Translations under genes and position numbers: made by a program | Shown here: positions 1 to 10,107 of the stretch, one piece after another | Numbering within the stretch: the stretch's first letter is position 1 | Layout: every line of letters starts with the position of its first letter | The notes under the pieces: model-generated | The model's input: only the letters and a program-made list of their open reading frames with translations | Told to the model about the DNA's origin: nothing | Databases searched by the model: none | DNA from: an uncultured Collinsella sp. | GTDB lineage: Bacteria > Actinomycetota > Coriobacteriia > Coriobacteriales > Coriobacteriaceae | Assembly (NCBI GenBank): GCA_958427355.1 | Contig: CAUACA010000007.1 | Coordinates: forward strand, 18,541 to 82,540 | Direction of reading: 5' to 3' | Length of the DNA: 64,000 nt

Positions 1-96
1 AAAGATGCGGCGGGCGCGGCGGATCACATCGATATGGCCAAACGTGATGGGATCGAAGGTGCCCGGGACGATCACGCGGTTAATGGTGTCATTCAT
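1..96 (-). CDS. coaD: Phosphopantetheine adenylyltransferase, N-terminal part
   Basis: Only the first 32 codons lie in the window; the gene runs off its left edge. The encoded start (M-N-D-T-I-N-R) leads into VPGTFDPITFGHIDVI, which carries the (T/H)xGH nucleotidyltransferase signature of CoaD. The enzyme joins 4'-phosphopantetheine and ATP to make dephospho-CoA in the cytosol. The start codon at 96 overlaps the last codons of rsmD by 8 bases, a pairing (rsmD-coaD) that is common in Gram-positive genomes and implies translational coupling. The family assignment is firm even from this fragment. Confidence 0.9.
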   Translation of the reverse strand, partial: MNDTINRVIVPGTFDPITFGHIDVIRRARRIF

Positions 97-745
97 GGGC
101 GTCCTCCTGAAACGTCGTGGCATCGTTGTTGTCGGCATCGGTGACGGCACTATCGCCCTCACCGTCGTCATCGCCGACCCAACGGAGCAGGTCGACCGAG
201 GTAATGCCGTAGCGCTTCTCACGTTCAGTCTCAAAGCCTGCCGGATGCGCGCCCGCATCGGCGGCGGCATGCTCAAACAGGGCAAAAGCGCCAGGTGCAA
301 GCAGACCCTGCTGAGCCAGGTTCTGCAGCAGTTCCTCGACCGGCTCGGCACCAAAAGCATAGGGCGGGTCGAGCAGGACTAGATCAAAGGGGCCGCCCGG
401 CACACGACCGCGCGAGGCACTCGCCAGCATATCGCCCGTGACCACACGCCAACGCGCACGGTCACGGCAGAGCGACTCGATATTCTTGGTAATGAGCCGC
501 GCAGCGTTGCGATCGATCTCAAACGTCGTGAGCGAGCGGGCCCCACGAGAGAGCATCTCTAACCCTAAGGCACCGGAGCCGCCAAAGGCGTCCAGCACAC
601 GAACCTCGTCCAAATCGAAATCGAATGCCGACATGACCATAGATGCGCACGCCTCGCGCACGCGATCAGTCGTGGGGCGGGTGACATCGCGACCACGGGG
701 CTCCTCGATCTTACGACCGCGCCATTCGCCGCCGATGATTCTCAT
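89..745 (-). CDS. rsmD: 16S rRNA (guanine(966)-N(2))-methyltransferase RsmD
   Basis: A 218-residue class I SAM-dependent methyltransferase. It opens with MRIIGGEWRGRKI, typical of RsmD, has the SAM-binding segment VLDAFGGSGALGLE around residue 50 and the N6/N2-amino-methyltransferase motif DPPY near residue 127. RsmD methylates G966 of 16S rRNA during 30S assembly. The acidic C-terminal tail of about 25 residues (DDDGEGDSAV and onward) is longer than usual and probably disordered. Its ATG overlaps the recG stop codon (ATGA type) and its end overlaps coaD, so recG-rsmD-coaD read as one transcript. Confidence 0.93.
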   Translation of the reverse strand: MRIIGGEWRGRKIEEPRGRDVTRPTTDRVREACASMVMSAFDFDLDEVRVLDAFGGSGALGLEMLSRGARSLTTFEIDRNAARLITKNIESLCRDRARWRVVTGDMLASASRGRVPGGPFDLVLLDPPYAFGAEPVEELLQNLAQQGLLAPGAFALFEHAAADAGAHPAGFETEREKRYGITSVDLLRWVGDDDGEGDSAVTDADNNDATTFQEDAHE

Positions 746-2919
746 CCTCCGCTGACCTCCTTAAAGATATGTCGATAACGCATGGCGACCGCGTCGCGCA
801 AGGGACGCGTCGCCACAGAGTCAAGGTTGCAAGCATAACGCAAGAGCTCGACCGCGTCCAAATGGGCCCACTCGATCAGCTCCTCGTCGGCATCCAGGTC
901 GACAAAGCGCAGGGTCACACCACCATGCTGGCGATAACCCAGGATCTCGCCTTCATGGCGCAGGCGCAGGTCCATCTGGGCGAGCGTAAAGCCGTCCGAG
1001 GTCTTTTCGAGCGACTGGAGACGGTCTTGTGCCGCCGATGCGCCGCCGTTGCCCTTGGAGTGCGTCATGACCAGGCACGTGCCCGACACGCTGCCACGGC
1101 CCACGCGACCGCGCAGCTGGTGCAGGGCAGCCAAACCAAAGCGCTCGCCGTTCTCGATGACCATGACGGTGGCGTTGGGCACGTCGACGCCCACCTCGAC
1201 CACCGTAGTCGAGACGAGCACGTCAATCTCGCCACGCTTAAAGGCATCGATAACCTGGTCCTTCTCCCCCGCTGGCATACGGCCGTGAAGGCGCTCGATG
1301 GCAAGCCCCGGCAACGCCAGGCGCAGGCGGTCGAGCTCGGTTGCCGTATCGTGCAGTGGCACGGGGACGGTTACGCGGCCCTCGTCGTCGCGGGCAATAC
1401 CGGGCACGTCTTCCAGCTCATCGGCCGAGTCACTCGGCTCCACGAGCGGACAAATCACGTAGGCCTGCTGACCCTTTTCATGCGCCTCGCGGATGGCGCC
1501 ATAGGCGAGGTCGCGGCTCGACTCGGTGAGCACGCGTGTCGACACGCCAGCGCCAGGGACGGGCCGATGGCGGATGATGCTCGTATCCAGATCGCCGTAG
1601 ACCGAAAGCGCCAGCGTACGCGGGATCGGTGTCGCCGTCATAACGAGCAGATCGGCACCGGGGCCCTTCGCGCGCAGGGCGTTGCGTTGGCCGACGCCAA
1701 ACCGGTGCTGTTCATCGATGACCACGAGCGACAGATGCTTGAACGCAACGTTATCCGAAAGAACCGCGTGGGTGCCAAAGAGCACGTCAAGCTCGCCCGA
1801 TTCCAGCTGTACATGGATGCGCTCGCGCTCTGCGGCCGGCGTGGCACCCGTCAGAAGTGCCCAGGACATGCCGGCCTGGGAGAGCAGAGGGCCGGTCTTA
1901 TCGGCATATTGGCGCGCCAGCACGCCCGTGGGCGCCATAACGCAGGCCTGGGTGTCGCTATCGGCAGCCACAGCCAGCGCGCAGGCGGCAACGGCCGTCT
2001 TGCCGGTACCGACATCACCCAACAGCAGGCGGTTCATCACACGCCCGCCATCGCACATATCGCGCAGGATATCCTGGAACGCGGCCTCCTGCTCGTCGCT
2101 CAGCGAAAACGGCAGGGCTTGCTTGAGCGCGGCCAGGTGCTCGCCCACGGTGTGGGCATAGGGAACCACATCGACCAGGCCGCCGTCGTTGCGCAGGCGC
2201 AGCGCCAGCTGCAGGTAGAGGCACTCCTCGTAGGCCAGGCGACGACGTGCGATGTCGCGCTCTGCCATACTCGATGGAAAATGAATTGAGCGCAGCGCGC
2301 GGGCATTGCTCATCAGGCGACGCTTAACGCGCAGCGGTGCCGGAATGGGATCAAAGGGATTGCCGACGACCTCGATCGCGCCGCTTACGATGCGGCGCAT
2401 CCACGCCTGGCTCACGCCGTCACTCACGTAATGGACCGGCAGGATGGTGCCCGCAGCACGCCCGTCATCGAGCTTTTCAAAGTGCGGCGAGGCCATCTGC
2501 TTAAAGCCGTAGGCAAACTCGACCTTGCCCATCACGGCCAGGCGGTCGCCCTGTTTAAGCTGCTGGGCAATCCAGGGCTGGCGGAAAAAGGCGACCTGCA
2601 ACACGCCCGTCTCATCCACCAGCGAGACCTCGGTCACCTGCATGCGAGGACGCGGCTGCTTTTGGACGATACGGTCGACCGTGGCGACAATCGTGCAAAC
2701 GGTACCGATGGGAGCCATCTCGATGGACCAGGAGCGCGTAAAGTCGAGATATCGATGAGGGATATGGAGAAGGAGGTCCCCCACCGTCCGAATTCCCAGA
2801 CGGCGAAGGGCCTCCTCACGTTTACCCGAAACATATTTGAGTCGCGCGATATCCTCGTCGAGCGCATTGCTCTGGGCAAAGCGCTCCGAGACGCGCGGCA
2901 CGGAGCACAGCTCGGACAT
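742..2919 (-). CDS. recG: ATP-dependent DNA helicase RecG
   Basis: At 725 residues it has normal RecG length. The N-terminal wedge/OB domain (about 60-200) is followed by two RecA-like lobes: Walker A LLLGDVGTGKTAV near residue 300, the DExH box VVIDEQHRFGVGQR near 400, and motif VI HQLRGRVGRG near 625. RecG is a branched-DNA translocase that regresses stalled forks and processes Holliday junctions. The gene starts 11 bases below the end of the DhaL-family gene and overlaps rsmD by four bases, so it sits mid-operon. Confidence 0.95.
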   Translation of the reverse strand: MSELCSVPRVSERFAQSNALDEDIARLKYVSGKREEALRRLGIRTVGDLLLHIPHRYLDFTRSWSIEMAPIGTVCTIVATVDRIVQKQPRPRMQVTEVSLVDETGVLQVAFFRQPWIAQQLKQGDRLAVMGKVEFAYGFKQMASPHFEKLDDGRAAGTILPVHYVSDGVSQAWMRRIVSGAIEVVGNPFDPIPAPLRVKRRLMSNARALRSIHFPSSMAERDIARRRLAYEECLYLQLALRLRNDGGLVDVVPYAHTVGEHLAALKQALPFSLSDEQEAAFQDILRDMCDGGRVMNRLLLGDVGTGKTAVAACALAVAADSDTQACVMAPTGVLARQYADKTGPLLSQAGMSWALLTGATPAAERERIHVQLESGELDVLFGTHAVLSDNVAFKHLSLVVIDEQHRFGVGQRNALRAKGPGADLLVMTATPIPRTLALSVYGDLDTSIIRHRPVPGAGVSTRVLTESSRDLAYGAIREAHEKGQQAYVICPLVEPSDSADELEDVPGIARDDEGRVTVPVPLHDTATELDRLRLALPGLAIERLHGRMPAGEKDQVIDAFKRGEIDVLVSTTVVEVGVDVPNATVMVIENGERFGLAALHQLRGRVGRGSVSGTCLVMTHSKGNGGASAAQDRLQSLEKTSDGFTLAQMDLRLRHEGEILGYRQHGGVTLRFVDLDADEELIEWAHLDAVELLRYACNLDSVATRPLRDAVAMRYRHIFKEVSGG

Positions 2920-2929
2920 GGGCAGTTGC

Positions 2930-4591
2930 CTACTCGATCGAGAAGATCACGGGATAGAGCGGCTGCTCGCCACGATGGGCGTCGATCTCCAAGTCGGGCT
3001 GAGCCTCCTCGATAGCGTCGACGATCTCCTGGAAGGCCTCATCGGACAGCTCCTCGCCGGCCAGAATCGTCAGCGCGTCGCCCTCCTCTTCCTCCTGCAT
3101 GCGGTTGATGCAGTCGAGCGTGACCTGCTTCACGTCGGAGCCGACCACGTCGATGGAGCCGGCGATGATACCCATGACGTCACCGGAGTGAATCGGAGAA
3201 CCGTCAGAGGCACTGGAGTCGCGCACGGCGCGGGTGACCTCGCCATCGCGGACCTCGCTGATGGCGTCGACCATGGCGGCGACGGCATCCTCGAGCTCGG
3301 AATCGGGCAGGACTGCGAACAGCGCGGAGAAGGCCTGCGGGACGGTCTTGGTGGGAACGACGGCGACCTTCTTGTCGGTGGAGGCTGAGGCAGCAGCCTC
3401 AGCAGCCATGCGGATGTTGCCGTTGTTGGGCAAGATGATGACCGAGGTCGCGTTGACCTGGTCCACCGCGCCCAGCAGGTCGGCGGTCGAGGGATTCATA
3501 GTCTGGCCACCGGAGACGACCACGTCGACGCCAAGGGACTTGAGGATGTCGGCCTCGCCGGAACCGGCGGCAACGGCGACAAAGCCCAGCGCCTTGGCGG
3601 GCTCGGCGGCCTTTTCCTGATCCTCGTGGATCTTAGCGGTACGGTCGTGGGCCTCCATCTCCATGTTGTGGATAAAGACCTCATAGATCTGACCGAGCTG
3701 CAGCATGTGCTCGAGCACCAGGTTGGGGGTATTGGAGTGCACATGGATCTTGTAGTCGGGATAGGCGCCCACGAGCAGCTCACAGTCGCCCATGGAGCCT
3801 AGGAACTTAAGGCATTCGTCCTCGTCAAACGGGGCGTCGGCCTTAAAGAGAAACTCGTTGCAGTAGCGGAACTCCGAGCCCTCCCAGTCGTCGTTAGCCT
3901 CGATCTCAACGCGGCCAAGAGCGGCATCGCGGGCAGAGCCGGCGGAGTCAAACGTAGCGGAGAAATCCTCGACAACGGTGCTGCGACCAAGCGCGGCGGC
4001 AACAAAGTTCTCCAGGAAGATGGCAAAGCCGAAGGCGCCTGAGTCGACCACGCCGTTCTCTTTGAGGACGGGCAGCAAGTCGGGCGTGCGGGCGACGGAC
4101 TGGTACGCCTCGACGACGATAGCATCGAGCGCATCCTCGGCCGAGAACTTCTTCTTCTCGCACTCATCGGCCTTGGTCGAGACATCGCGCAGGACCGTGA
4201 GGATCGTGCCCTCGATGGGCTTGCGGACAGCCTGGAAGGCGACCTTGACGGCACGACGGAAGGCGAAGGCAATGTTGGCGGACGTAATAGGCTCGTCGGC
4301 AGAGACAAGGCCCTCGGCCACGCCGCGAAGAATCTGCGAGGTAATAACGCCGGAGTTACCGCGAGCGCCCATGAGAGAGCCGTGGGTGATGGCACCGGCG
4401 ATGGCCTCCATATCGGCATCGGCGGGAAGGGCAGAGAGCTCCTTGGTCACCGAGGCGAGCGTGAGCGACATGTTGGTGCCGGTATCGCCATCGGGTACGG
4501 GGAAGACGTTGAGCTTATTGATCTCCTCGGCCTTGTCGGAAACGGCAGCCGCAGCGATCGGAAAACAGGTGCGAATGGTCTTTGCAATCAT
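2930..4591 (-). CDS. DAK2/DhaL-domain kinase, YloV/FakA-like
   Basis: A 553-residue cytosolic protein whose N-terminal DhaL (DAK2) domain contains NVFPVPDGDTGTNMS near residue 28, the aspartate-rich Mg-ATP binding loop of dihydroxyacetone-kinase-like enzymes. The overall length and the C-terminal DAK1-like half match the YloV/FakA family. The studied member FakA phosphorylates fatty acids held by a DegV-type FakB partner; no FakB gene is visible here, so the substrate is inferred. It lies directly below an Asp23/Gls24 gene, and asp23-yloV-recG is a frequent Gram-positive order. The two genes are separated by 27 bases and are probably co-transcribed. Confidence 0.88.
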   Translation of the reverse strand: MIAKTIRTCFPIAAAAVSDKAEEINKLNVFPVPDGDTGTNMSLTLASVTKELSALPADADMEAIAGAITHGSLMGARGNSGVITSQILRGVAEGLVSADEPITSANIAFAFRRAVKVAFQAVRKPIEGTILTVLRDVSTKADECEKKKFSAEDALDAIVVEAYQSVARTPDLLPVLKENGVVDSGAFGFAIFLENFVAAALGRSTVVEDFSATFDSAGSARDAALGRVEIEANDDWEGSEFRYCNEFLFKADAPFDEDECLKFLGSMGDCELLVGAYPDYKIHVHSNTPNLVLEHMLQLGQIYEVFIHNMEMEAHDRTAKIHEDQEKAAEPAKALGFVAVAAGSGEADILKSLGVDVVVSGGQTMNPSTADLLGAVDQVNATSVIILPNNGNIRMAAEAAASASTDKKVAVVPTKTVPQAFSALFAVLPDSELEDAVAAMVDAISEVRDGEVTRAVRDSSASDGSPIHSGDVMGIIAGSIDVVGSDVKQVTLDCINRMQEEEEGDALTILAGEELSDEAFQEIVDAIEEAQPDLEIDAHRGEQPLYPVIFSIE

Positions 4592-4618
4592 GGGTATTTG
4601 AATCTCCGTTTTCGGATG

Positions 4619-4975
4619 CTAGTTCAGACGGCTCTTGAGCGCGTCGATATGGATGCCGATCTTAAGGCTGGCGGGATCGATCTGGGCGATCTCCTGCAGA
4701 GTGAAGGCAACGGAGCTCGAAAGATTGTGGCAGACGGACTTCATGTTGACGCCGTTCTCGAGCACGACGTGAAGATCGACCGTAAGGCCGTTCTCGTCGG
4801 CGGAGACAAGCACGCCCTTGCGGAGGCGCTGACCGGCAAGCAGGCGCACGCTCTCGGCGCCCTGGAGCTGCTCAGCCATACCGACAACGCCATAGCACGT
4901 CATCGCGGCATAACCGGCAATATCGGCAATAACGTCGTTCGAGACGCTCAGGCTGCCGTTAATGGTCTCAGACAC
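4619..4975 (-). CDS. Asp23/Gls24 family envelope stress protein
   Basis: A 118-residue Asp23/Gls24 domain protein (conserved segments GSLSVSNDVIADIAGYAA and VDLHVVLENGVNMK). A longer frame reaches 5026, but the best start is GTG at 4975, because AGGAGA sits 5 bases before it and the family fold begins immediately with SETINGSLSVS. Such proteins coat the inner face of the membrane in Gram-positives or act in alkaline/envelope stress. The order asp23-DhaL is widely conserved. The 10-bp palindrome gttcgcgaac about 135 bases upstream could be an operator but has no proven role. Confidence 0.85.
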   Translation of the reverse strand: MSETINGSLSVSNDVIADIAGYAAMTCYGVVGMAEQLQGAESVRLLAGQRLRKGVLVSADENGLTVDLHVVLENGVNMKSVCHNLSSSVAFTLQEIAQIDPASLKIGIHIDALKSRLN

Positions 4976-5134
4976 AAGAATCTCCTTTTCTTGGTGCTCG
5001 CGGCACCATGTCGTGGGAGCAATCATTGCAATATTCTACAACGACCGCGCCGTGTTGAGGTGGCGGGCCTCGGGATTACATCCTCGACACGAAATGTTGA
5101 TATGGTAACGTTCGCGAACGGCGATCGCGGCATG

Positions 5135-5164
5135 AAAAAACCCGCCGCATAAGCGACGGGTTTT
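5135..5164 (-). terminator. Intrinsic terminator after the tRNA-Asn genes
   Basis: An inverted repeat (aaaacccgccgc / gcgacgggtttt, one mismatch, 4-base loop) ends, read on the minus strand, in a run of six T. It lies 7 bases below the 3' end of the promoter-distal tRNA-Asn. It therefore separates the tRNA transcript from the asp23 operon. Confidence 0.8.
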
Positions 5165-5170
5165 ACAACC

Positions 5171-5245
5171 TGGCTCCCCGGGTAGGACTCGAACCTACAA
5201 CAGCGCGGTTAACAGCCGCGTGCTCTACCATTGAGCTACCGAGGA
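5171..5245 (-). tRNA. tRNA-Asn (GTT)
   Basis: A 75-nt cloverleaf read on the minus strand. The acceptor stem TCCTCGG pairs with CCGGGGA (one T-G pair). The anticodon stem CGCGG/CCGCG encloses the loop CTGTTAA with anticodon GTT. The T arm contains GGTTCGAGTCC, and CCA is encoded. It is identical to the second copy 33 bases away. Spurious reading frames over these genes should not be annotated as proteins. Confidence 0.96.
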
Positions 5246-5278
5246 ATTTAAAGCCCAACGGAAAGGGCTGGAAAATTC

Positions 5279-5353
5279 TGGCTCCCCGGGTAGGACTCGA
5301 ACCTACAACAGCGCGGTTAACAGCCGCGTGCTCTACCATTGAGCTACCGAGGA
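5279..5353 (-). tRNA. tRNA-Asn (GTT), second identical copy
   Basis: Same 75-nt sequence, anticodon GTT and encoded CCA as the neighbouring tRNA-Asn. It is the promoter-proximal copy. Two tandem identical tRNAs point to a recent duplication that raised the dose of tRNA-Asn. Confidence 0.96.
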
Positions 5354-5383
5354 ATAGGTGCGTGCTCTCAAGCAACGAAGTTT

Positions 5384-5411
5384 ATTATACGGACGAATCA
5401 GCTCAGGGCAA
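5384..5411 (-). promoter_or_regulatory. Promoter of the tRNA-Asn pair
   Basis: On the minus strand TTGCCC (5411-5406) and a perfect TATAAT (5389-5384) are spaced by 16 bases. The -10 box ends about 30 bases before the first tRNA. This is a vegetative sigma-70-type promoter by sequence. Confidence 0.7.
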
Positions 5412-5441
5412 GAACTTTTTTAAGAAATTTTCCGACCCAGT

Positions 5442-5489
5442 CATTGGGGACGTTCTTAAACGACCAGTCATTCAAGAACGTCCCCAATG
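5442..5489. repeat. Perfect 16-bp inverted repeat (cattggggacgttctt)
   Basis: The arms at 5442-5457 and 5474-5489 are exact reverse complements with a 16-base spacer. The motif ccagtcatt occurs just before the left arm and again in the spacer. It sits between the tRNA promoter and the rpoD terminator and codes for nothing visible. The G-rich style (tggggac) resembles the longer element at 23031-23108. Confidence 0.75.
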
Positions 5490-5496
5490 TCTACAT

Positions 5497-5530
5497 GAAA
5501 GCGCCCCCAAGCGGATGTGCTTGAGGGCGC
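5497..5530 (-). terminator. rpoD operon terminator
   Basis: A 12-bp hairpin (gcgcccccaagc / gcttgagggcgc, one wobble pair) with a 6-base loop lies 11 bases below the rpoD stop codon, ending in TTT on the minus strand. The U tract is short, but the position fits the end of the long rimP-to-rpoD operon. Confidence 0.65.
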
Positions 5531-5541
5531 CTCTTGCTTGA

Positions 5542-6897
<1,356 letters not shown>

Positions 6898-7007
6898 AGA
6901 TTCTCCCTTCATAGTCCACAGGACTCAATACTTTAGCACACACATTAACGTCTATACCCAAAAAGAAGACTGGATATAGGCGAGAATACGCTGGTTGACC
7001 ACAACAT

Positions 7008-9107
7008 CTAGGCTTGTTCGGTGCCCGCGGCCTCCAGGCCGATCAAACGGAACGGGTCCGCCACGCCGCCGATCGACTTTTGCAGTTCGCGTTGACGTTG
7101 CGAATCCTGCGCGGCCTGCACGGTCAGCGCGCGACGGGCCTCATCATCGAGCGAACGGTCCTGGCGCAGCTTGGCCTGTGCGGCACGCATGCGGCGCTTG
7201 ATGGTGTAGAGCTCGAGCGTATCGAGCATAAAAACGATATTCGTCTCGGTGGGGTGCTTGCTCGTCGCCGAGATGCGCCCGGCACTCACAAGCGTTGCCG
7301 CCTCGGGACACACCGAGCGCGCCGCATCCATGCAGGCTGCAGGATCGGTTCCCGGCGGCGTTGCCAGCACGGCCCATGCGATGGACTCGTGACGTGGGTC
7401 GACCCACTCGATGGAGCAGATGCGGTCGGCATACGTGCGGAACAGGTCAGGGTAGCTCGTGAGCATCGTCAACAGCTCGCGCTCCCCTGCCAAGGACTTG
7501 CGCTCTAGATCGGTAAGAACCATAGGGGCCGAGGCGTCTGTCGGGGCACCGGCGGGCGCAGCGCCCATACCATCAGGCACATCGATCGGCGGCAGGTCGT
7601 CGACGACCTCTACAGGCGCGGCACCATAGGCATCGAGCGGGACGTAGTCGTACGGCTCTTCTTCGACCGGCGCGGACACCGGCGGCGTCGCGCCCGATGC
7701 CCAAGCACCGCGACCGGCATCGCGAGAACCCGACGTCCGACCGCCCGCGTTACCGGACCGCTCAGCCTGTGCCCGCTGGCGCTCATAGTTCTGCTCACGA
7801 CGTCGTTCCACATCCTCGCGCTTGGCGACGTCGCGAAACACGCGGCCCGAGCTCGCGCGCACGGTCTCCAGGTCCAAACCAAGCAGGTCGGCAATCTGGA
7901 TAAAGTACGTGTCGATCATATAGCTATCGCGCAGCGGATAGATAAGCGTCAGCGCATCCTCGAGCGCCTTGGCGCGACCGCCCGGCGTGGTGATGTCGCT
8001 CGACTCCTGCAGCGAACGGTACACAAAGTCCATGAGGGGCTCGGAGGCATCGATGCGCGCCTGCAATGCCTCGCCACCATGTGCGGTGATGAACTCCATG
8101 GGGTCGTTGCCGTCGGGCAGTACCACGCAGCGCAGGTCCATCGAATCCTGCTCGATAAACTGAATCGCGCGGCGGGCGGCCTTCTGGCCCGCGGCATCGC
8201 CATCGAACATATACACGATGCGCTTGGCAAAGCGAGTGAGCGTCTTGACGTGATGCTCCGTGAGCGCGGTGCCCAGCGTGGCGACAACGTTTTTAATCCC
8301 CGCCTCCCAGCAGGCGATGCAATCGGTATAGCCCTCCACCACGATGGCGGTATCCTGCGCGACGATAAACTCCTTGGCCCAATTAAAACCGTAGAGGTTT
8401 CGCTTTTTATGAAACACGCTCGTCTCGGCAGTGTTGAGATACTTAGGCTGGCCGTCGCCCATAATGCGACCGCCAAAGGCAATGTTGTGACCCTGCTCGT
8501 CAAAGATGGGGAACATCACACGGTCATAGAAGCGGTCGGCGAGCTGGCCGCGCCCGCGGCTCACGGCAACATTGGCGTCGATCATCTCCTGCGGGGTAAA
8601 ACCCGCCTGGGACAGGTGCGACACCAGCGCGTTACGGCCCGGTGCAAAGCCCAGGCAGTAGCGGTGGCAGACGTCGCCACCCATGCCACGGCTGGCAAAG
8701 TACTCGCGCGGACGGCCGTCCTTACCGCGCATAAGCATGGTGTGGTAGAACTGGGCGGTCTCGGCGCACAGATCGTAGATTCGGGCACGCTTGGTACCGC
8801 GCTCGCGGCGGTCTCCGGTGTCATGCAGCTCAATACCCGCGCGATCGGCCAAATAACGGATTGACTCGGGAAAACTCAGGTTCTCGCGCTTCATGATATA
8901 GGTGAAGACGTCGCCGCCCTCACCGCAGCCAAAGCAATGCCACACCTGCGTGGCGGGAATAATGTGGAAGGACGGCGTCTTTTCGCCATGGAAGGGGCAG
9001 CAGCCCCAAAACTCATGGCCGCGGGGCTTGAGCTCAACCGTTTCCTGCACGATAGCAACCAGGTCGGACGCAGCGCGTACCTGGTCTTTTTCCTCATCGC
9101 TAATCAC
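7008..9107 (-). CDS. dnaG: DNA primase DnaG
   Basis: A 699-residue primase. The CHC2 zinc ribbon (CPFHGEKTPSF and WHCFGCGEGGD) lies at about 36-65, followed by the DnaG catalytic core. The TOPRIM domain carries VVEGYTD near 255 and MFDGDAAGQKA near 300. A low-complexity, R/G-rich linker (about 430-480) precedes the C-terminal helicase-binding domain. It lays RNA primers for replication. The gene overlaps ribF by 8 bases and is followed 110 bases later by rpoD. Confidence 0.95.
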   Translation of the reverse strand: MISDEEKDQVRAASDLVAIVQETVELKPRGHEFWGCCPFHGEKTPSFHIIPATQVWHCFGCGEGGDVFTYIMKRENLSFPESIRYLADRAGIELHDTGDRRERGTKRARIYDLCAETAQFYHTMLMRGKDGRPREYFASRGMGGDVCHRYCLGFAPGRNALVSHLSQAGFTPQEMIDANVAVSRGRGQLADRFYDRVMFPIFDEQGHNIAFGGRIMGDGQPKYLNTAETSVFHKKRNLYGFNWAKEFIVAQDTAIVVEGYTDCIACWEAGIKNVVATLGTALTEHHVKTLTRFAKRIVYMFDGDAAGQKAARRAIQFIEQDSMDLRCVVLPDGNDPMEFITAHGGEALQARIDASEPLMDFVYRSLQESSDITTPGGRAKALEDALTLIYPLRDSYMIDTYFIQIADLLGLDLETVRASSGRVFRDVAKREDVERRREQNYERQRAQAERSGNAGGRTSGSRDAGRGAWASGATPPVSAPVEEEPYDYVPLDAYGAAPVEVVDDLPPIDVPDGMGAAPAGAPTDASAPMVLTDLERKSLAGERELLTMLTSYPDLFRTYADRICSIEWVDPRHESIAWAVLATPPGTDPAACMDAARSVCPEAATLVSAGRISATSKHPTETNIVFMLDTLELYTIKRRMRAAQAKLRQDRSLDDEARRALTVQAAQDSQRQRELQKSIGGVADPFRLIGLEAAGTEQA

Positions 9108-10107
9108 GGATGCTCACCCCCTGATCGCCCATGTTGTGACGAATATCTTCGATATTACCCTCGACGGTCGCGATCAACTCATCCAGCGAATCAAACACGC
9201 GCGACGGACGCAGCCAGCGCGTAAACGCCAGCGAAACGGAAGCGCCGTACAGGTCGCCCGTATAACCAATTAAGTTAGCCTCGAGATGCGCGGATGCCGC
9301 ATCGTCAGCATACGTTGGCGGCAAGCCGACGTTCACGGCAGCGGGCCACACGGTGTCATTGACCAGCACCAGACCCTCATACACGCCGTCGGCAGGCACC
9401 TGAATGCCGTCGGGAACTTGCAGGTTTGCCGTGGGAAAGCCCATGCCAGAACCCTCGTGACGGCCACGAATAACACCGCCACGCACCATATACGGGCGGC
9501 CGAGCAACTCAGCAGCAAGCTCCACATGGCCCCGTCCCAGCTCATGACGAATGCGGGTGGCGCAAATGGCCTCACCGCCCTCGCAAAGCAGGTCGTGACC
9601 ATACACGTCAACGCCGTGCTCGGAACCCCAGGAGCGCATCTCGGCAACACCAGAAGCACCGCCACGACCCAGCCTAAAGTCACTGCCAACGCGAATCGAT
9701 CGAATGTCGACCAGACGCGACACCAGCGAGAGAAAATCAACATGGTCAAGCGCCGCAACCTCAGGCGTAAAGGGAACGGCCACCACCGCATCGACCCCGG
9801 TTTGAGCCAAGGCATGCAGACGGTCGGCCGTCGTCATCAATTTTTGAGCGGGCGAAGGGCTCACCACAACGTCCGGGTCGGGATCGAAGGTAACTACGAC
9901 CGCCTTGCAGCCATGGGCACGGGCATCACGGACAAGCGCCGCAATGAGCTCCTGGTGTCCACGGTGAACGCCGTCGAACACGCCAATGGCGATTGAAGCG
10001 GCACCCAAGTGCTCACACTCATCAAACGTATCGGCAGCAACGATGCGAGCCTCGTCCGACTCGCCCGCGAAAAAGACACGCGCGAGCTCGCGAGCGGACA
10101 ACATCAT
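9100..10107 (-). CDS. ribF: Bifunctional riboflavin kinase / FAD synthetase
   Basis: A 335-residue RibF. The N-terminal FAD synthetase domain has IGVFDGVHRGHQELI (nucleotidyltransferase GxHxGH-type motif) near residue 40. The C-terminal riboflavin kinase domain has GRHEGSGMGFPTANL near 218 and ends with a helical region. It converts riboflavin to FMN and FAD. The start ATGATG overlaps the truB stop codon. truB-ribF adjacency in this operon is a widespread bacterial arrangement. Confidence 0.94.
   Translation of the reverse strand: MMLSARELARVFFAGESDEARIVAADTFDECEHLGAASIAIGVFDGVHRGHQELIAALVRDARAHGCKAVVVTFDPDPDVVVSPSPAQKLMTTADRLHALAQTGVDAVVAVPFTPEVAALDHVDFLSLVSRLVDIRSIRVGSDFRLGRGGASGVAEMRSWGSEHGVDVYGHDLLCEGGEAICATRIRHELGRGHVELAAELLGRPYMVRGGVIRGRHEGSGMGFPTANLQVPDGIQVPADGVYEGLVLVNDTVWPAAVNVGLPPTYADDAASAHLEANLIGYTGDLYGASVSLAFTRWLRPSRVFDSLDELIATVEGNIEDIRHNMGDQGVSIRD

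Noticed and set aside
5163..5375. A 70-codon minus-strand frame with a repeated G-S-S-M-V-E-H peptide
   Set aside because: It is a translation of the two identical tRNA-Asn genes, a well-known false protein.
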